From contig NZ_CBDDGH010000005.1 in NCBI RefSeq assembly GCF_965227725.1, positions 682,001 to 746,000 of the forward strand: a stretch of 64,000 nucleotides of DNA, given 5' to 3'. The DNA is from Shimia sp965227725. GTDB lineage: Bacteria; Pseudomonadota; Alphaproteobacteria; Rhodobacterales; Rhodobacteraceae. Of this stretch, positions 35,455 through 42,185 are shown piece by piece. The translations under genes were made by a program, and so were the position numbers. How positions within the stretch are numbered: the first letter of the stretch is position 1; every line of letters begins with the position of its first letter. The notes under the pieces were generated by a model that saw only the letters and a program-made list of their open reading frames with translations, was not told the origin of the DNA and ran no database searches.

Positions 35455-36414
35455 TTATTCAGCAGCGAATGGGATGTCGCCGAAGCCATCGCCTTCGCTG
35501 GCTTCATCGGTTTTCGATGTGGCGTTCGGGTCGGCATATTCGCGAGCGTCCGCGTCAAAGTCGAAGCCAAGCTCAGCAGCCCGATCGACAACCATTTTGG
35601 AGATGTCTCGCCCGCCTTTCTTCGCCCGGCTCAGAACGCCGTTGATCTCTTCAACAGAGGTCATTTCGGGCAGCTTGCCCTTGAACCATTCAACCTCAGA
35701 GCGGCGCTCAACCTGCGCTTCTGAAAGGGAGTTCAAGCCGTCTTTGATGCTCGAAATGATATCGGTCAGACAGGTTGCGTAGGCAGCGCTCGCCGCATCA
35801 GGGACTTCCATTGCGCCAATCCCAGCAGGGTCTTTCCCGAAGGCGGTTTCTGTCGGTGAAAAGATCAGGTGGCGTTCTTTGTTGAAAATCGAAATGCGCG
35901 CGATCACATCGCTATCCGTCAGCACGAGGTCTTTTGAGCCACCCTGAATTTTGAGGCGCTCTTTGATCTGATCGCCATCTGGCTTTTCATCCATGTGAGA
36001 GATCAGAACGACATCCTTCCCCATGCCGCGCAGGAGCTTGAGGAAAGCGCTAAAACGCACACCAAGCTGACCCCATCCTTGCTGGTTAAGAGCGCCGCCG
36101 TAGGAGAGTTTGCTGTTGCCTCGAATGATATCGGCGGCGAGGCTGTCGAGTGCCTTGCCAACGGTGTCGATAATGACCGTGTCATAGTCGGCGATGTCCG
36201 CAGCCTTGATCCCAGCAACATCGCGCCAGTCTTCGATCTGCACAACGTCCTTGCGGTCAACAGCGCGATAGGCACCCTTGTCGAAGTCCAAAAGGAGCGG
36301 GCGGGAGGCTGTGAATGCTAGGCTCGTCTTCCCAAGACCGGGCTGCGAGTAAATCGTAAGGCAGAGGTTCTTCACCTCAATCACATCGTTCGCTTTTGTG
36401 ATCTTCAATGTCAT
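35455..36414 (-). CDS. RecA/Sak4-type ATPase, phage recombination protein
   Basis: A 319-residue AAA_24/Sak4-like ATPase. Walker A is YSQPGLGKTSLA (G25-S31), Walker B YDTVIIDTVGK, followed by VVLISHMDEK as sensor region. Sak4 proteins act as single-strand annealing recombinases with phage SSB. The C-terminus ends GDGFGDIPFAAE, strikingly like an SSB acidic tip. It is transcribed ahead of the coiled-coil and ssb genes. Confidence 0.82.
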   Translation of the reverse strand: MTLKITKANDVIEVKNLCLTIYSQPGLGKTSLAFTASRPLLLDFDKGAYRAVDRKDVVQIEDWRDVAGIKAADIADYDTVIIDTVGKALDSLAADIIRGNSKLSYGGALNQQGWGQLGVRFSAFLKLLRGMGKDVVLISHMDEKPDGDQIKERLKIQGGSKDLVLTDSDVIARISIFNKERHLIFSPTETAFGKDPAGIGAMEVPDAASAAYATCLTDIISSIKDGLNSLSEAQVERRSEVEWFKGKLPEMTSVEEINGVLSRAKKGGRDISKMVVDRAAELGFDFDADAREYADPNATSKTDEASEGDGFGDIPFAAE

Positions 36415-36470
36415 AATTCCCTCCTATGAAATCTGTGGGGTGGGGCGGCTTGCTGTGCCGCCCGCTGCGA

Positions 36471-36731
36471 TCACTCGGCGGCGATCAGGATGCCTTCGTA
36501 TTCAGCTTCGAATTCTTCGGTCACTTCGGACGCGGTTTCGAAAGTGCTGTTGGAGACATCGAATTGCAGGAGGAATGCGCGGGCGGGCTGACCTTCTTCG
36601 CGCGCCTCGGCGAACTGGTCGTAAGCGGTGTCGCGGCTGGTTGTTGCGTCACCTGCAGAGGCAAAGCCCTCGGTTTCGAACTCAGTCACGACGATGAAAA
36701 ATTCAGGCAGTGCGATGGTTTGTGTCAGCAT
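36471..36731 (-). CDS. First gene of the leftward operon: very acidic, lysine-free protein
   Basis: An 86-residue protein with 15 Glu, 4 Asp, 3 Arg and no Lys by my count, giving a net charge near -16. The ATG at 36731 is spaced correctly from GGAGGG; an ATG six bases earlier is too close to it. It is the first gene after the OL-like operator cluster, so it should be made immediately on induction or infection. Size, charge and position recall DNA-mimic inhibitors, but no sequence family was recognised. Confidence 0.7.
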   Translation of the reverse strand: MLTQTIALPEFFIVVTEFETEGFASAGDATTSRDTAYDQFAEAREEGQPARAFLLQFDVSNSTFETASEVTEEFEAEYEGILIAAE

Positions 36732-36792
36732 TGTCATTCCCTCCTAAGTGCCGCGATCTGCTGGTGCGTCTTCGGCGGCTGATGGGAATCAT

Positions 36793-36864
36793 GTTCGCAA
36801 ATAACGAACAATCAGTCAATCAAAAAGTTCGCCAATAGCGAACAAAAATTCGCCCTTTGCGATC
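36793..36864. promoter_or_regulatory. OL-like cluster of three 17-bp operators
   Basis: Three sites share GTTCGC-N5-GCGAAC: 36793-36809 (GTTCGCAAATAACGAAC, one mismatch), 36827-36843 (GTTCGCCAATAGCGAAC, perfect dyad) and 36848-36864 (ATTCGCCCTTTGCGATC, imperfect). They lie between the leftward operon and the rightward gene at 36987 and match sites at 38884-38966, so they are probably bound by the phage repressor and Cro. Confidence 0.82.
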
Positions 36865-36986
36865 TCGTGAAACAATTTTCAAATTGAGCTAAAGTGGAGT
36901 CGGCGCTGTTTCGCTCGACTTCTGCGGGAGCCTTGAAGGATGAGTCATGCGCCGTCTAAGTTCAAAATTTTAGGAAGAGCGTACAG

Positions 36987-37706
36987 ATGGAAAGTGAAAT
37001 TGATCGCTTGATGATAGGAGAGCGAGCACTAACCACAATTCGAGATGCTGGGCTTGAGTTGGAGTTGTGCAATGATTTCGAGGAGGCGCAAAGGATGTCT
37101 CTAACAGCGGGCCGAGCCCTGATTATGCCGACTTTTGCGATCTCGTCGGCGCACCTCGCGAGACAGTCTGCATTTTGGCTTTTCTTAAAGCAGGGAGGAA
37201 AGCCCGTTGCCTGTGTGGCTGCTACACTGCAGCAGTTGGGAAGGGAAAGCTTGGCCGATTTCCTTGTGCGCACATATCGCAATCAGTTCCCCCATCCCAA
37301 TGGCGAAACTATCCTTGAGGTTGCGGAGCCTCTTTATGATTATTCGGGTTCTCTCGTCTATGTCGGAGAGCTTGCCCGGCGCGATGGTTTCAAGGGAGAT
37401 CGCAAGGTTCTCGCTGCATTGATGCGAGTTATGCAGTTGGTCGCAATCGATCGCTGGGACTTCGACGCCATCTATGCCTTCATTCCAGCGCGCCATTACA
37501 AGGCGAGGCTAGATCGCGTCTATTCTTTTAGCACGGTTATTGAGGCCGCACAGCTTTGGAATGAGCCTGTTCCAGAGAAGCGATCTAGCGACGAATATCT
37601 GGTTTCATCAACGCGCGCGCAGCTTGCTAACTCTCTGAGGGCGGAAGCTCGAGGCTTCTGGGGATCTCTTCAGGTGGAAAGCTGCCAAGAGGTTGCCCAG
37701 GTATAG
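36987..37706 (+). CDS. GNAT-like acyltransferase-fold protein
   Basis: A 239-residue protein. The central part reads like a GNAT fold: strands FWLFLKQGGKPVACVAATL, then SLVYVGELARRDGFKGDRK followed by the helix VLAALMRVMQLVAIDRWDFD and strand AIYAFIPARHYKARL. The segment RRDGFKGDRK sits where GNAT enzymes bind the pyrophosphate of acyl-CoA. Substrate unknown. It lies right of the OL-like operators but points the other way from the early operon, and its last 80 bp overlap the convergent regulator gene, features of a prophage-expressed accessory gene. Confidence 0.65.
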   Translation: MESEIDRLMIGERALTTIRDAGLELELCNDFEEAQRMSLTAGRALIMPTFAISSAHLARQSAFWLFLKQGGKPVACVAATLQQLGRESLADFLVRTYRNQFPHPNGETILEVAEPLYDYSGSLVYVGELARRDGFKGDRKVLAALMRVMQLVAIDRWDFDAIYAFIPARHYKARLDRVYSFSTVIEAAQLWNEPVPEKRSSDEYLVSSTRAQLANSLRAEARGFWGSLQVESCQEVAQV

Positions 37707-38388
37707 GCTGTGAAAAGTTTGCTATTAGAGTACGGTTCTTGTCCCTCACAGGTGCCAATATACGCCTGTACCTCCCAACAAAAAAAGAACCATCGGGGAG
37801 TTTCTCGGTGAGGCTCTGATAGGAAATAACTGGAGCGCCTACCTTCAGTGACTCAAGGTGGGCGCTTACAAGCTCTTTGTTCAGGGGCTTTGAGAAGCCT
37901 TCGAGTGCCTTAGAAAGTTGGTCGTGACCTTGAACCTTAAAGCATAGTGAAGCCAAGCTGGCTCCCCCTGTGCGTAGGGGCTTGATTGTTGGGCTGTCTG
38001 CGTCCGGGACTTCAAAGAGATCCACTTGCGGGGACGGAGTGTCAAAGTTCTCAAGCCTACCACTGTGAGTTTCCCACCAAGTCAAAAAGTCATCAGAAGA
38101 AAATTGATGCGCAGCTACAGGGCGCCACTCCCTGTTACCTGCATATTTCATGGCCGCCTCTATTTCGGATGTTGTGCCTGCGGGCTTACGCCGAAGGCCG
38201 TCACGAAAGAACGAGACGTCGCGACCAAAGTGGTCAGCGATGGCGCACATCATTTCCCAGTTCAATTTCTTTCCCGGTCGCAATGCAGAATAAAGAGTTT
38301 GCTCGGCTATCCCTGTGGATCTCGCTATGTCCGTGATCTTTTCTTGGGTTCGATCAAGCTCCGCTTTGATAATATCAAGGGTCGTCAT
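37627..38388 (-). CDS. Helix-turn-helix regulator with PAS-like C-terminal domain
   Basis: A 253-residue protein. The N-terminus (about 1-60) is a helix-turn-helix with KITDIARSTGIAEQTLYSAL, and the C-terminus (about 160-240) has SYQSLTEKLPDGSFFVGRYR followed by RILAPVRDKNRTLIANF, the rhythm of a PAS-like sensor as found in alphaproteobacterial regulators. The start at 38388 has GAGG seven bases upstream. Convergent with the GNAT-like gene, overlapping 80 bp; divergent from the small gene at 38479. Confidence 0.65.
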   Translation of the reverse strand: MTTLDIIKAELDRTQEKITDIARSTGIAEQTLYSALRPGKKLNWEMMCAIADHFGRDVSFFRDGLRRKPAGTTSEIEAAMKYAGNREWRPVAAHQFSSDDFLTWWETHSGRLENFDTPSPQVDLFEVPDADSPTIKPLRTGGASLASLCFKVQGHDQLSKALEGFSKPLNKELVSAHLESLKVGAPVISYQSLTEKLPDGSFFVGRYRRILAPVRDKNRTLIANFSQPIPGQPLGSFPPEEIPRSLELPPSES

Positions 38389-38478
38389 TATGAAACCTCG
38401 TAAAGGAATGCTATGAGATTGAATACTCACCTAATGCGGGTAACGTATACAAGTTATTTTATTTTTAGGCTGGGAATT

Positions 38479-38646
38479 ATGACCGAAACCAAAAAAGGCA
38501 ACGCGCTCGCCCGTCTGGCAGTCGCCGCGGACAAGTTGACAGAAGCCGAATTACAAGAGCTTCTGACTATTGCTGCTCTGATGAGTGTGCGCGAAACTCT
38601 GCAAAGTCAGCCAGCTCCTTCTGAGCGTCCTCTGAAAGTCCATTAG
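38479..38646 (+). CDS. Small hypothetical protein overlapping the repressor 3' end
   Basis: A 55-residue helical protein (MTETKKGNALARLAVAADKL at the start) with a GGGA site six bases upstream and an AT-rich, promoter-like leader. Its last 80 bp are antisense to the end of the repressor gene. The first half reads like a real protein, the second half may be an accident of the overlap. Confidence 0.4.
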   Translation: MTETKKGNALARLAVAADKLTEAELQELLTIAALMSVRETLQSQPAPSERPLKVH

Positions 38647-38902
38647 CGAGCGTCAACAATCTCCGGATTTCCGGTGAGAGTTCAGGTAAATCAATCAGAT
38701 CTATAATGCTGCAATTCAGACCTTCTGCGAGCTGCAGAAGCTTGTTCCCGTTGACTGTCTTTTTGTTGTTTTCGAGCTCGGAGATATGACTCTTGCTGAT
38801 GTGCGTGACATCCGCAAGGTCTTGAACGGTCATGCCGCGTGCTAAGCGCACATCTTTCACTCTGAGCTTCATGGCGTCAGTGTAATCGCTGATGGCGAAC
38901 AT
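38567..38902 (-). CDS. Phage repressor, CI-like (XRE family)
   Basis: A 111-residue protein with an XRE helix-turn-helix at about 12-68 (VKDVRLARGMTVQDLADVTH, ISKSHISELENNKK) and a short helical tail that could dimerise. It lacks the LexA-type self-cleavage domain of lambda CI, so induction must work differently. AAAGGAGA precedes the ATG. The operator cluster 38884-38966 overlaps its first codons and promoter, as expected for an autoregulated lysogeny repressor. Confidence 0.85.
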   Translation of the reverse strand: MFAISDYTDAMKLRVKDVRLARGMTVQDLADVTHISKSHISELENNKKTVNGNKLLQLAEGLNCSIIDLIDLPELSPEIRRLLTLANGLSEDAQKELADFAEFRAHSSEQQ

Positions 38903-38966
38903 GTCTCTCCTTTAATAGCGAATGAAGTTAATGTGCCTATTGATTTAGTGTTCGCTATATGCGAAT
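38884..38966. promoter_or_regulatory. OR-like cluster of three 17-bp operators at 33-bp spacing
   Basis: Sites at 38884-38900 (AATCGCTGATGGCGAAC), 38917-38933 (right half GCGAAT, left half degenerate) and 38950-38966 (GTTCGCTATATGCGAAT) begin exactly 33 bp apart, about three helix turns. They share the consensus of the cluster at 36.8 kb and lie between the divergent repressor and Cro-like genes. Confidence 0.75.
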
Positions 38967-38975
38967 AAAAGGGGC

Positions 38976-39176
38976 ATGAAGCTTATTGATTTCCTTACCT
39001 CGTCTGACCTCACTCTTAGGGAGCATGCCCGCGAAATGGGTGTGTCTGCGTCCTACCTCAGTGAGATCAAAGACAATCTGAAAGAGCCGGGCCCGAAAGT
39101 CGCGCGGAAGATTGTCAAGCACACGAAAGGACTTGTCTCCCTAGAAGAACTCTATGGGGGCAGGGATGAGGCATAA
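38976..39176 (+). CDS. Cro-like DNA-binding protein
   Basis: A 66-residue protein with a helix-turn-helix (TLREHAREMGVSASYLSEIK) and a short C-terminal helix, the size of Cro/YdaS-type proteins. AAAGGGG lies ahead of the ATG, ten bases after the last OR-like site. Divergent from the repressor, so it should be the first rightward lytic gene. Confidence 0.78.
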   Translation: MKLIDFLTSSDLTLREHAREMGVSASYLSEIKDNLKEPGPKVARKIVKHTKGLVSLEELYGGRDEA

Positions 39177-39291
39177 CCCGAAGCCAAATCCGGCTACACA
39201 CACACGGAATTCACCGTTCGCAGCGGTGACAGAGGAGGGTGTCGCTAACCCTTCTTGCCAGATGCTTCGCGCCAAAGAGAACGATTTGGGG

Positions 39292-39948
39292 TTAGGTGTC
39301 TGCAATCTTGAATTTGTTTCGTTCCTTTGCCTTCGGGGCGAGTACGTTGATCTTGATGAAGATCGAACCTTTCTGGAGATGAGTGCCAAGGGATCGAATT
39401 TCTGCCGAGAGCGGCAGATCTGCGCGGAATTCGGCGCGAATTTTCAACGCCATATCTTTCGGCAGATAGCCGATGCGTCGGTTAGGGAACCCTCTGCCTG
39501 CATTGGCGATAACTGCGTAGCCCTCGGGGTGATCGGAGTCCTTTGGGTTGGCTACAACTCTGAGAATGGGCGCGGGGTCCAATTCTGCTTCGAGGGCGAA
39601 TTCCTTGCCTTCGTTGACGCGAAGATTAACACCTTTCACCGAGACGTTGGCGCAACCCGGCAACACGACGTAGCCTTCAGGGCGCAAATCGTGTCTCAGG
39701 GGCCATTTGAGTTTGTCCCAAGTTTGCTTTGGGATCTCATCTTCCCAATCTGGCTCTGCTTCAATTCTATGTTCAGTGGCTCTTCGATGTCTTCTGGCGT
39801 AGCGGTCATTCTCCATGGACGACCATTGGCGCTGACTATCCCTGACAGCCTTATCGCGTTCTGCTTGCCATTTTTGGTATTCAGTGATGCAGAGGTAGAG
39901 GATCAGGGCAACTCCTGCGATCGTGATCAGTACCATAAAGCTATCCAT
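39292..39948 (-). CDS. Membrane-anchored HIRAN-domain protein
   Basis: A 218-residue protein with one N-terminal membrane helix (about 4-22, MVLITIAGVALILYLCI), a charged linker and a HIRAN-like domain at about 105-215: VSVKGVNLRVNEGKEFALEA, DHPEGYAVIANAGRGFPNRR and IGYLPKDMALKI. HIRAN domains bind DNA 3' ends or modified DNA, usually inside helicases; a membrane-tethered stand-alone form is unusual. GGAGAAAG precedes the ATG at 39948. It is transcribed leftward, against the Cro gene, and so might be expressed in the lysogen. Confidence 0.72.
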   Translation of the reverse strand: MDSFMVLITIAGVALILYLCITEYQKWQAERDKAVRDSQRQWSSMENDRYARRHRRATEHRIEAEPDWEDEIPKQTWDKLKWPLRHDLRPEGYVVLPGCANVSVKGVNLRVNEGKEFALEAELDPAPILRVVANPKDSDHPEGYAVIANAGRGFPNRRIGYLPKDMALKIRAEFRADLPLSAEIRSLGTHLQKGSIFIKINVLAPKAKERNKFKIADT

Positions 39949-40129
39949 AGCGCTTTCTCCTTTGATCCCAGTGGATGCAGTCGGCATCTTGTTCCGCGCG
40001 CCAGCCAGCGTAGTGCCTCCCTCGATCATATGAGTAAGAAACGCGCCGTCACGCAACATAAGGTTGTCTCTTCGCCTGCGGATAGGTTGCGAAATTCCTT
40101 CATCAAACAGGCCCCCACCGCAACTCACG

Positions 40130-40281
40130 GACACGGGACGGGCCGCGCTTTGGGGAGCGCGAACACTGTTGCCTATGCGGGGCAGGCGCCCACAGCCCCC
40201 GCACTTATCCCCGACGCTTGGGTTAATGCGTCATCCTCCCCTGTTGGAACTCCCTCGGCCTTCGGGTCGGGGGCTTTTTCA
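40130..40281 (+). ncRNA. Candidate structured small RNA with four hairpins
   Basis: On the plus strand four hairpins follow one another: CGCGCT/AGCGCG (40144-40161), TGCGGGG/CCCCGCA (40176-40203), GACGC/GCGTC (40213-40232) and a 9-bp stem with a TTCG loop (40252-40273) followed by five T's. No gene is seen on this strand between the Cro-like gene and this point. The 5' end and promoter are not defined. No known RNA family was recognised. Confidence 0.5.
40252..40279 (+). terminator. UUCG-capped rho-independent terminator
   Basis: CCCTCGGCC pairs with GGTCGGGGG (two G-U pairs) around a TTCG tetraloop, followed by CTTTTT. It ends rightward transcription from the small RNA candidate or from the Cro-like gene. 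Confidence 0.8.
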
Positions 40282-40344
40282 GGGCTTCGATTTTTGATGA
40301 AAAAAGTGGCGGACCTCCTCCCTTTGCCCGCCTTGACGCCAGCT

Positions 40345-40578
40345 TTACGCCGCCGCCAATTCGACTGCCAGGTTGGCAGCCTCTGGATGCACTTTCAGTT
40401 GCAACACATCAACAACTCGTGCTTGGTTGGTACCAAGCATAGCGCTGATCGTGTGTATCTTACGCCCTTGCAGGCGAAGGATGTGAACTGTAAGAGCTGC
40501 CTCAAACGACAAGCTAGCCCTCTTCACGGCTATGTCGTTGAGGTCAATGCCCGAGAACGGGCACCTAATAGTAGCCAT
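40345..40578 (-). CDS. Small helix-turn-helix-like phage protein
   Basis: A 77-residue protein. Residues 26-62 (FEAALTVHILRLQGRKIHTI, SAMLGTNQARVVDVLQL) look like a helix-turn-helix of the type that scans for binding sites. AGGAG is placed seven bases before the ATG at 40578. It could regulate the divergent replication operon. Family not recognised. Confidence 0.65.
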   Translation of the reverse strand: MATIRCPFSGIDLNDIAVKRASLSFEAALTVHILRLQGRKIHTISAMLGTNQARVVDVLQLKVHPEAANLAVELAAA

Positions 40579-40743
40579 AGAAATTCTCCTTTCTTGGCTA
40601 TTTTGAACCACACCGGGCTTGGTGTGGCTTCGTGCAGCGGGCTGATGAGTGCGAATCATCAGCCCGCCATGCCCTTAACCATATACCGCGGGCCTTTGAG
40701 CGTTCAACACGCCGTTTCCCGGTTGATCCGTATTTCGGGCAAA

Positions 40744-40820
40744 ATGTTGTGGTTTAATACCGGCTTATCATCTATATACTGTGGTCTCTGTGCATATCCC
40801 GGTGAAAAAGCTGTGGATAA
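40744..40820. promoter_or_regulatory. DnaA-box-like sites and promoter region before the replication operon
   Basis: TGTGGATAA (40812-40820) is the exact complement of the consensus DnaA box TTATCCACA. TGTGCATAT (40789-40797) matches at eight of nine. The same stretch has an AT-rich TATATACTG that may serve as the -10 region of the rightward operon. Host DnaA or the phage DnaA-domain-IV protein could bind here to control transcription or replication. Confidence 0.55.
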
Positions 40821-40826
40821 ATACGC

Positions 40827-41015
40827 ATGAGCGAACCTCTCCGGCCAAAACTTACCAAAGAAGACGGCTATGCGGTCATTCGCATTCCGTTGAGCGAAGT
40901 CTCAGGTCTCCGCGTTGCGCTGGCTGAGTGCCCTTGCCGCGCCCCGAAATCCACAAAAACCAAAACGATCAGGCAGCGGCTCGTAACCGCGCTTGGAAGA
41001 CTGGAGGTGAAGTAA
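40827..41015 (+). CDS. First small gene of the rightward replication operon
   Basis: A 62-residue basic protein (LRPKLTKEDGYAVIRIPLSE at the start region), not recognised. No clear Shine-Dalgarno site is present. Its TAA overlaps the next ATG (TAATG), which supports it being translated. Confidence 0.6.
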   Translation: MSEPLRPKLTKEDGYAVIRIPLSEVSGLRVALAECPCRAPKSTKTKTIRQRLVTALGRLEVK

Positions 41016-41240
41016 TGGCCATTCGTCAGCAAGAAGTAATCCGCCGTCTCAAGGCAGGCGAAACCCTTCTCTGCACACTGCCTACGGGCAACACAGAGAG
41101 CGACAAGGCCGTCTACTACCTCTCAGGGGGGGGGCAGAGTCACCACAGCGACCTATCGCAAGCTTACCCCGGATATGGAAGCTGTTTCGCCCGGCCTGTT
41201 TGCCGAGGTGGAAGCGCAAGAGTGGCGGTGGTCTGAGTGA
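41015..41240 (+). pseudogene. Phage gene interrupted by a frameshift at a nine-G run
   Basis: From the ATG at 41015 the protein reads sensibly (MAIRQQEVIRRLKAGETLLC to AVYYLSGGG) up to G9 at 41126-41134, then runs into an unlike tail ending at 41236. Removing one G gives a continuation RVTTATYRKLTPDMEAVSPG, then LFAEVEAQEWRWSE, ending with TGA at 41238-41240 that overlaps the next ATG. The eight-G version is clearly the ancestral frame. Either the run varies in length, the gene is broken, or the assembly has one G too many. Function unknown. Confidence 0.75.
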
Positions 41241-41413
41241 TGATCTTCTTTCGCAACCGCCGCATTCGCAAGGCACTGGCCGCGCGCCGCGCCGCTGAGG
41301 CTCTTCTGGCTGACGCTGTAGAGCGCCGCGACACACGTGCGCAGAGAGCCGCCACAGATCGCCTGCGCAACGCCACGCACGCGCTCATGAAGGCAGAGGG
41401 GTTTGGGGGATGA
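41240..41413 (+). CDS. Small basic phage protein
   Basis: A 57-residue protein rich in Arg and Ala (MIFFRNRRIRKALAARRAAE at the start), a probable amphipathic helix. Its ATG shares the last base of the preceding (frame-corrected) TGA and its TGA overlaps the rusA ATG, so it sits in a run of coupled genes. Confidence 0.6.
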   Translation: MIFFRNRRIRKALAARRAAEALLADAVERRDTRAQRAATDRLRNATHALMKAEGFGG

Positions 41414-41868
41414 GTGATCATTTCAAAGTAACCCTGCCTTTGCCGCCGTCCGTAAACAGCCTCTATCAATGTCGCGGTAAGGCGATGCAGAAAACGCCCA
41501 AGTGCAAGGCTTGGTTTGATGAGGCGGGCTGGCGAATGAACGAAGCACGGGCCGGTGGTCGCTTTAAGCCGTTGCCACCTGAGGTCTGGTATTGGACTGA
41601 TGTTCGCCTGCCTGAAAACCATTTGGGCGACAGCGACAACCGCCTCAAGGCCCTTCATGATCTATTGCACATGATGGGTGCCACACCTGATGACAGGTGG
41701 CTTCTAGGCGGTACCTACATGCGGTGCTCTGACGTGGTGTCCGGGACTTGTGAGGTCGCTGCGATTTCCGTTCCGCAGGGCATCAAGACCTGGAACGAAG
41801 AAGTCCAGTTGCTTGCCCGCCAGATTTCAGGCTCCTCGTTGGTTGGGCATCGGGGGCAGATCTCATGA
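41410..41868 (+). CDS. rusA: RusA-like Holliday junction resolvase
   Basis: A 152-residue endonuclease of the RusA family. The N-terminal LPLPPSVNSLY and the metal-binding run HLGDSDNRLKALHDLL (D74, D76) with D94/D95 in GATPDDRWL are the catalytic acidic residues. It would resolve recombination or replication junctions before packaging. Overlaps both neighbours by 4 bp. Confidence 0.88.
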   Translation: MSDHFKVTLPLPPSVNSLYQCRGKAMQKTPKCKAWFDEAGWRMNEARAGGRFKPLPPEVWYWTDVRLPENHLGDSDNRLKALHDLLHMMGATPDDRWLLGGTYMRCSDVVSGTCEVAAISVPQGIKTWNEEVQLLARQISGSSLVGHRGQIS

Positions 41869-42185
41869 GCATCTCATTTCGACCCGTCAAGGACTTTGAA
41901 ACTCGGAGCAAGGTCACCCTTCGCAAGAACCTGAGCGCATTGGACGTTGAAGTGTTCTCGCGTGATGATTGGAGGTGCCACTACTGTGGTAGCCCTCACG
42001 CCTTAACGATTGACCATATCGTCCCAAAGGTGAGCGGCGGCACCGACGACCCAATTAATCTTGTGGCAGCCTGTCGCTCCTGCAACTCGAGCAAGCGAAC
42101 CAAGGGCTATGAAGAATTCAAAGAATGGCTGTCAGCCGAAATGGCTGCATATGAAACGATGGTTTCGTTTGGGGGTGAGGTATGA
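41865..42185 (+). CDS. HNH endonuclease
   Basis: A 106-residue nuclease with CHYCG (C38, C41), TIDHIVPKVSGG (D50-H51), NLVAACRSCN (N65, C70, C73), a full HNH plus zinc-ribbon set. It lies within the replication operon, overlapping rusA and the replication gene by 4 bp each, so it is a fixed part of the operon rather than a recent homing insertion. Confidence 0.85.
   Translation: MSISFRPVKDFETRSKVTLRKNLSALDVEVFSRDDWRCHYCGSPHALTIDHIVPKVSGGTDDPINLVAACRSCNSSKRTKGYEEFKEWLSAEMAAYETMVSFGGEV

Noticed and set aside
39154..40830. A 558-codon open frame on the plus strand across the HIRAN and small RNA region
   Set aside because: It overlaps the Cro-like gene, runs antisense to two better-supported genes with ribosome sites, and its protein looks like frame-shadow sequence without any domain.
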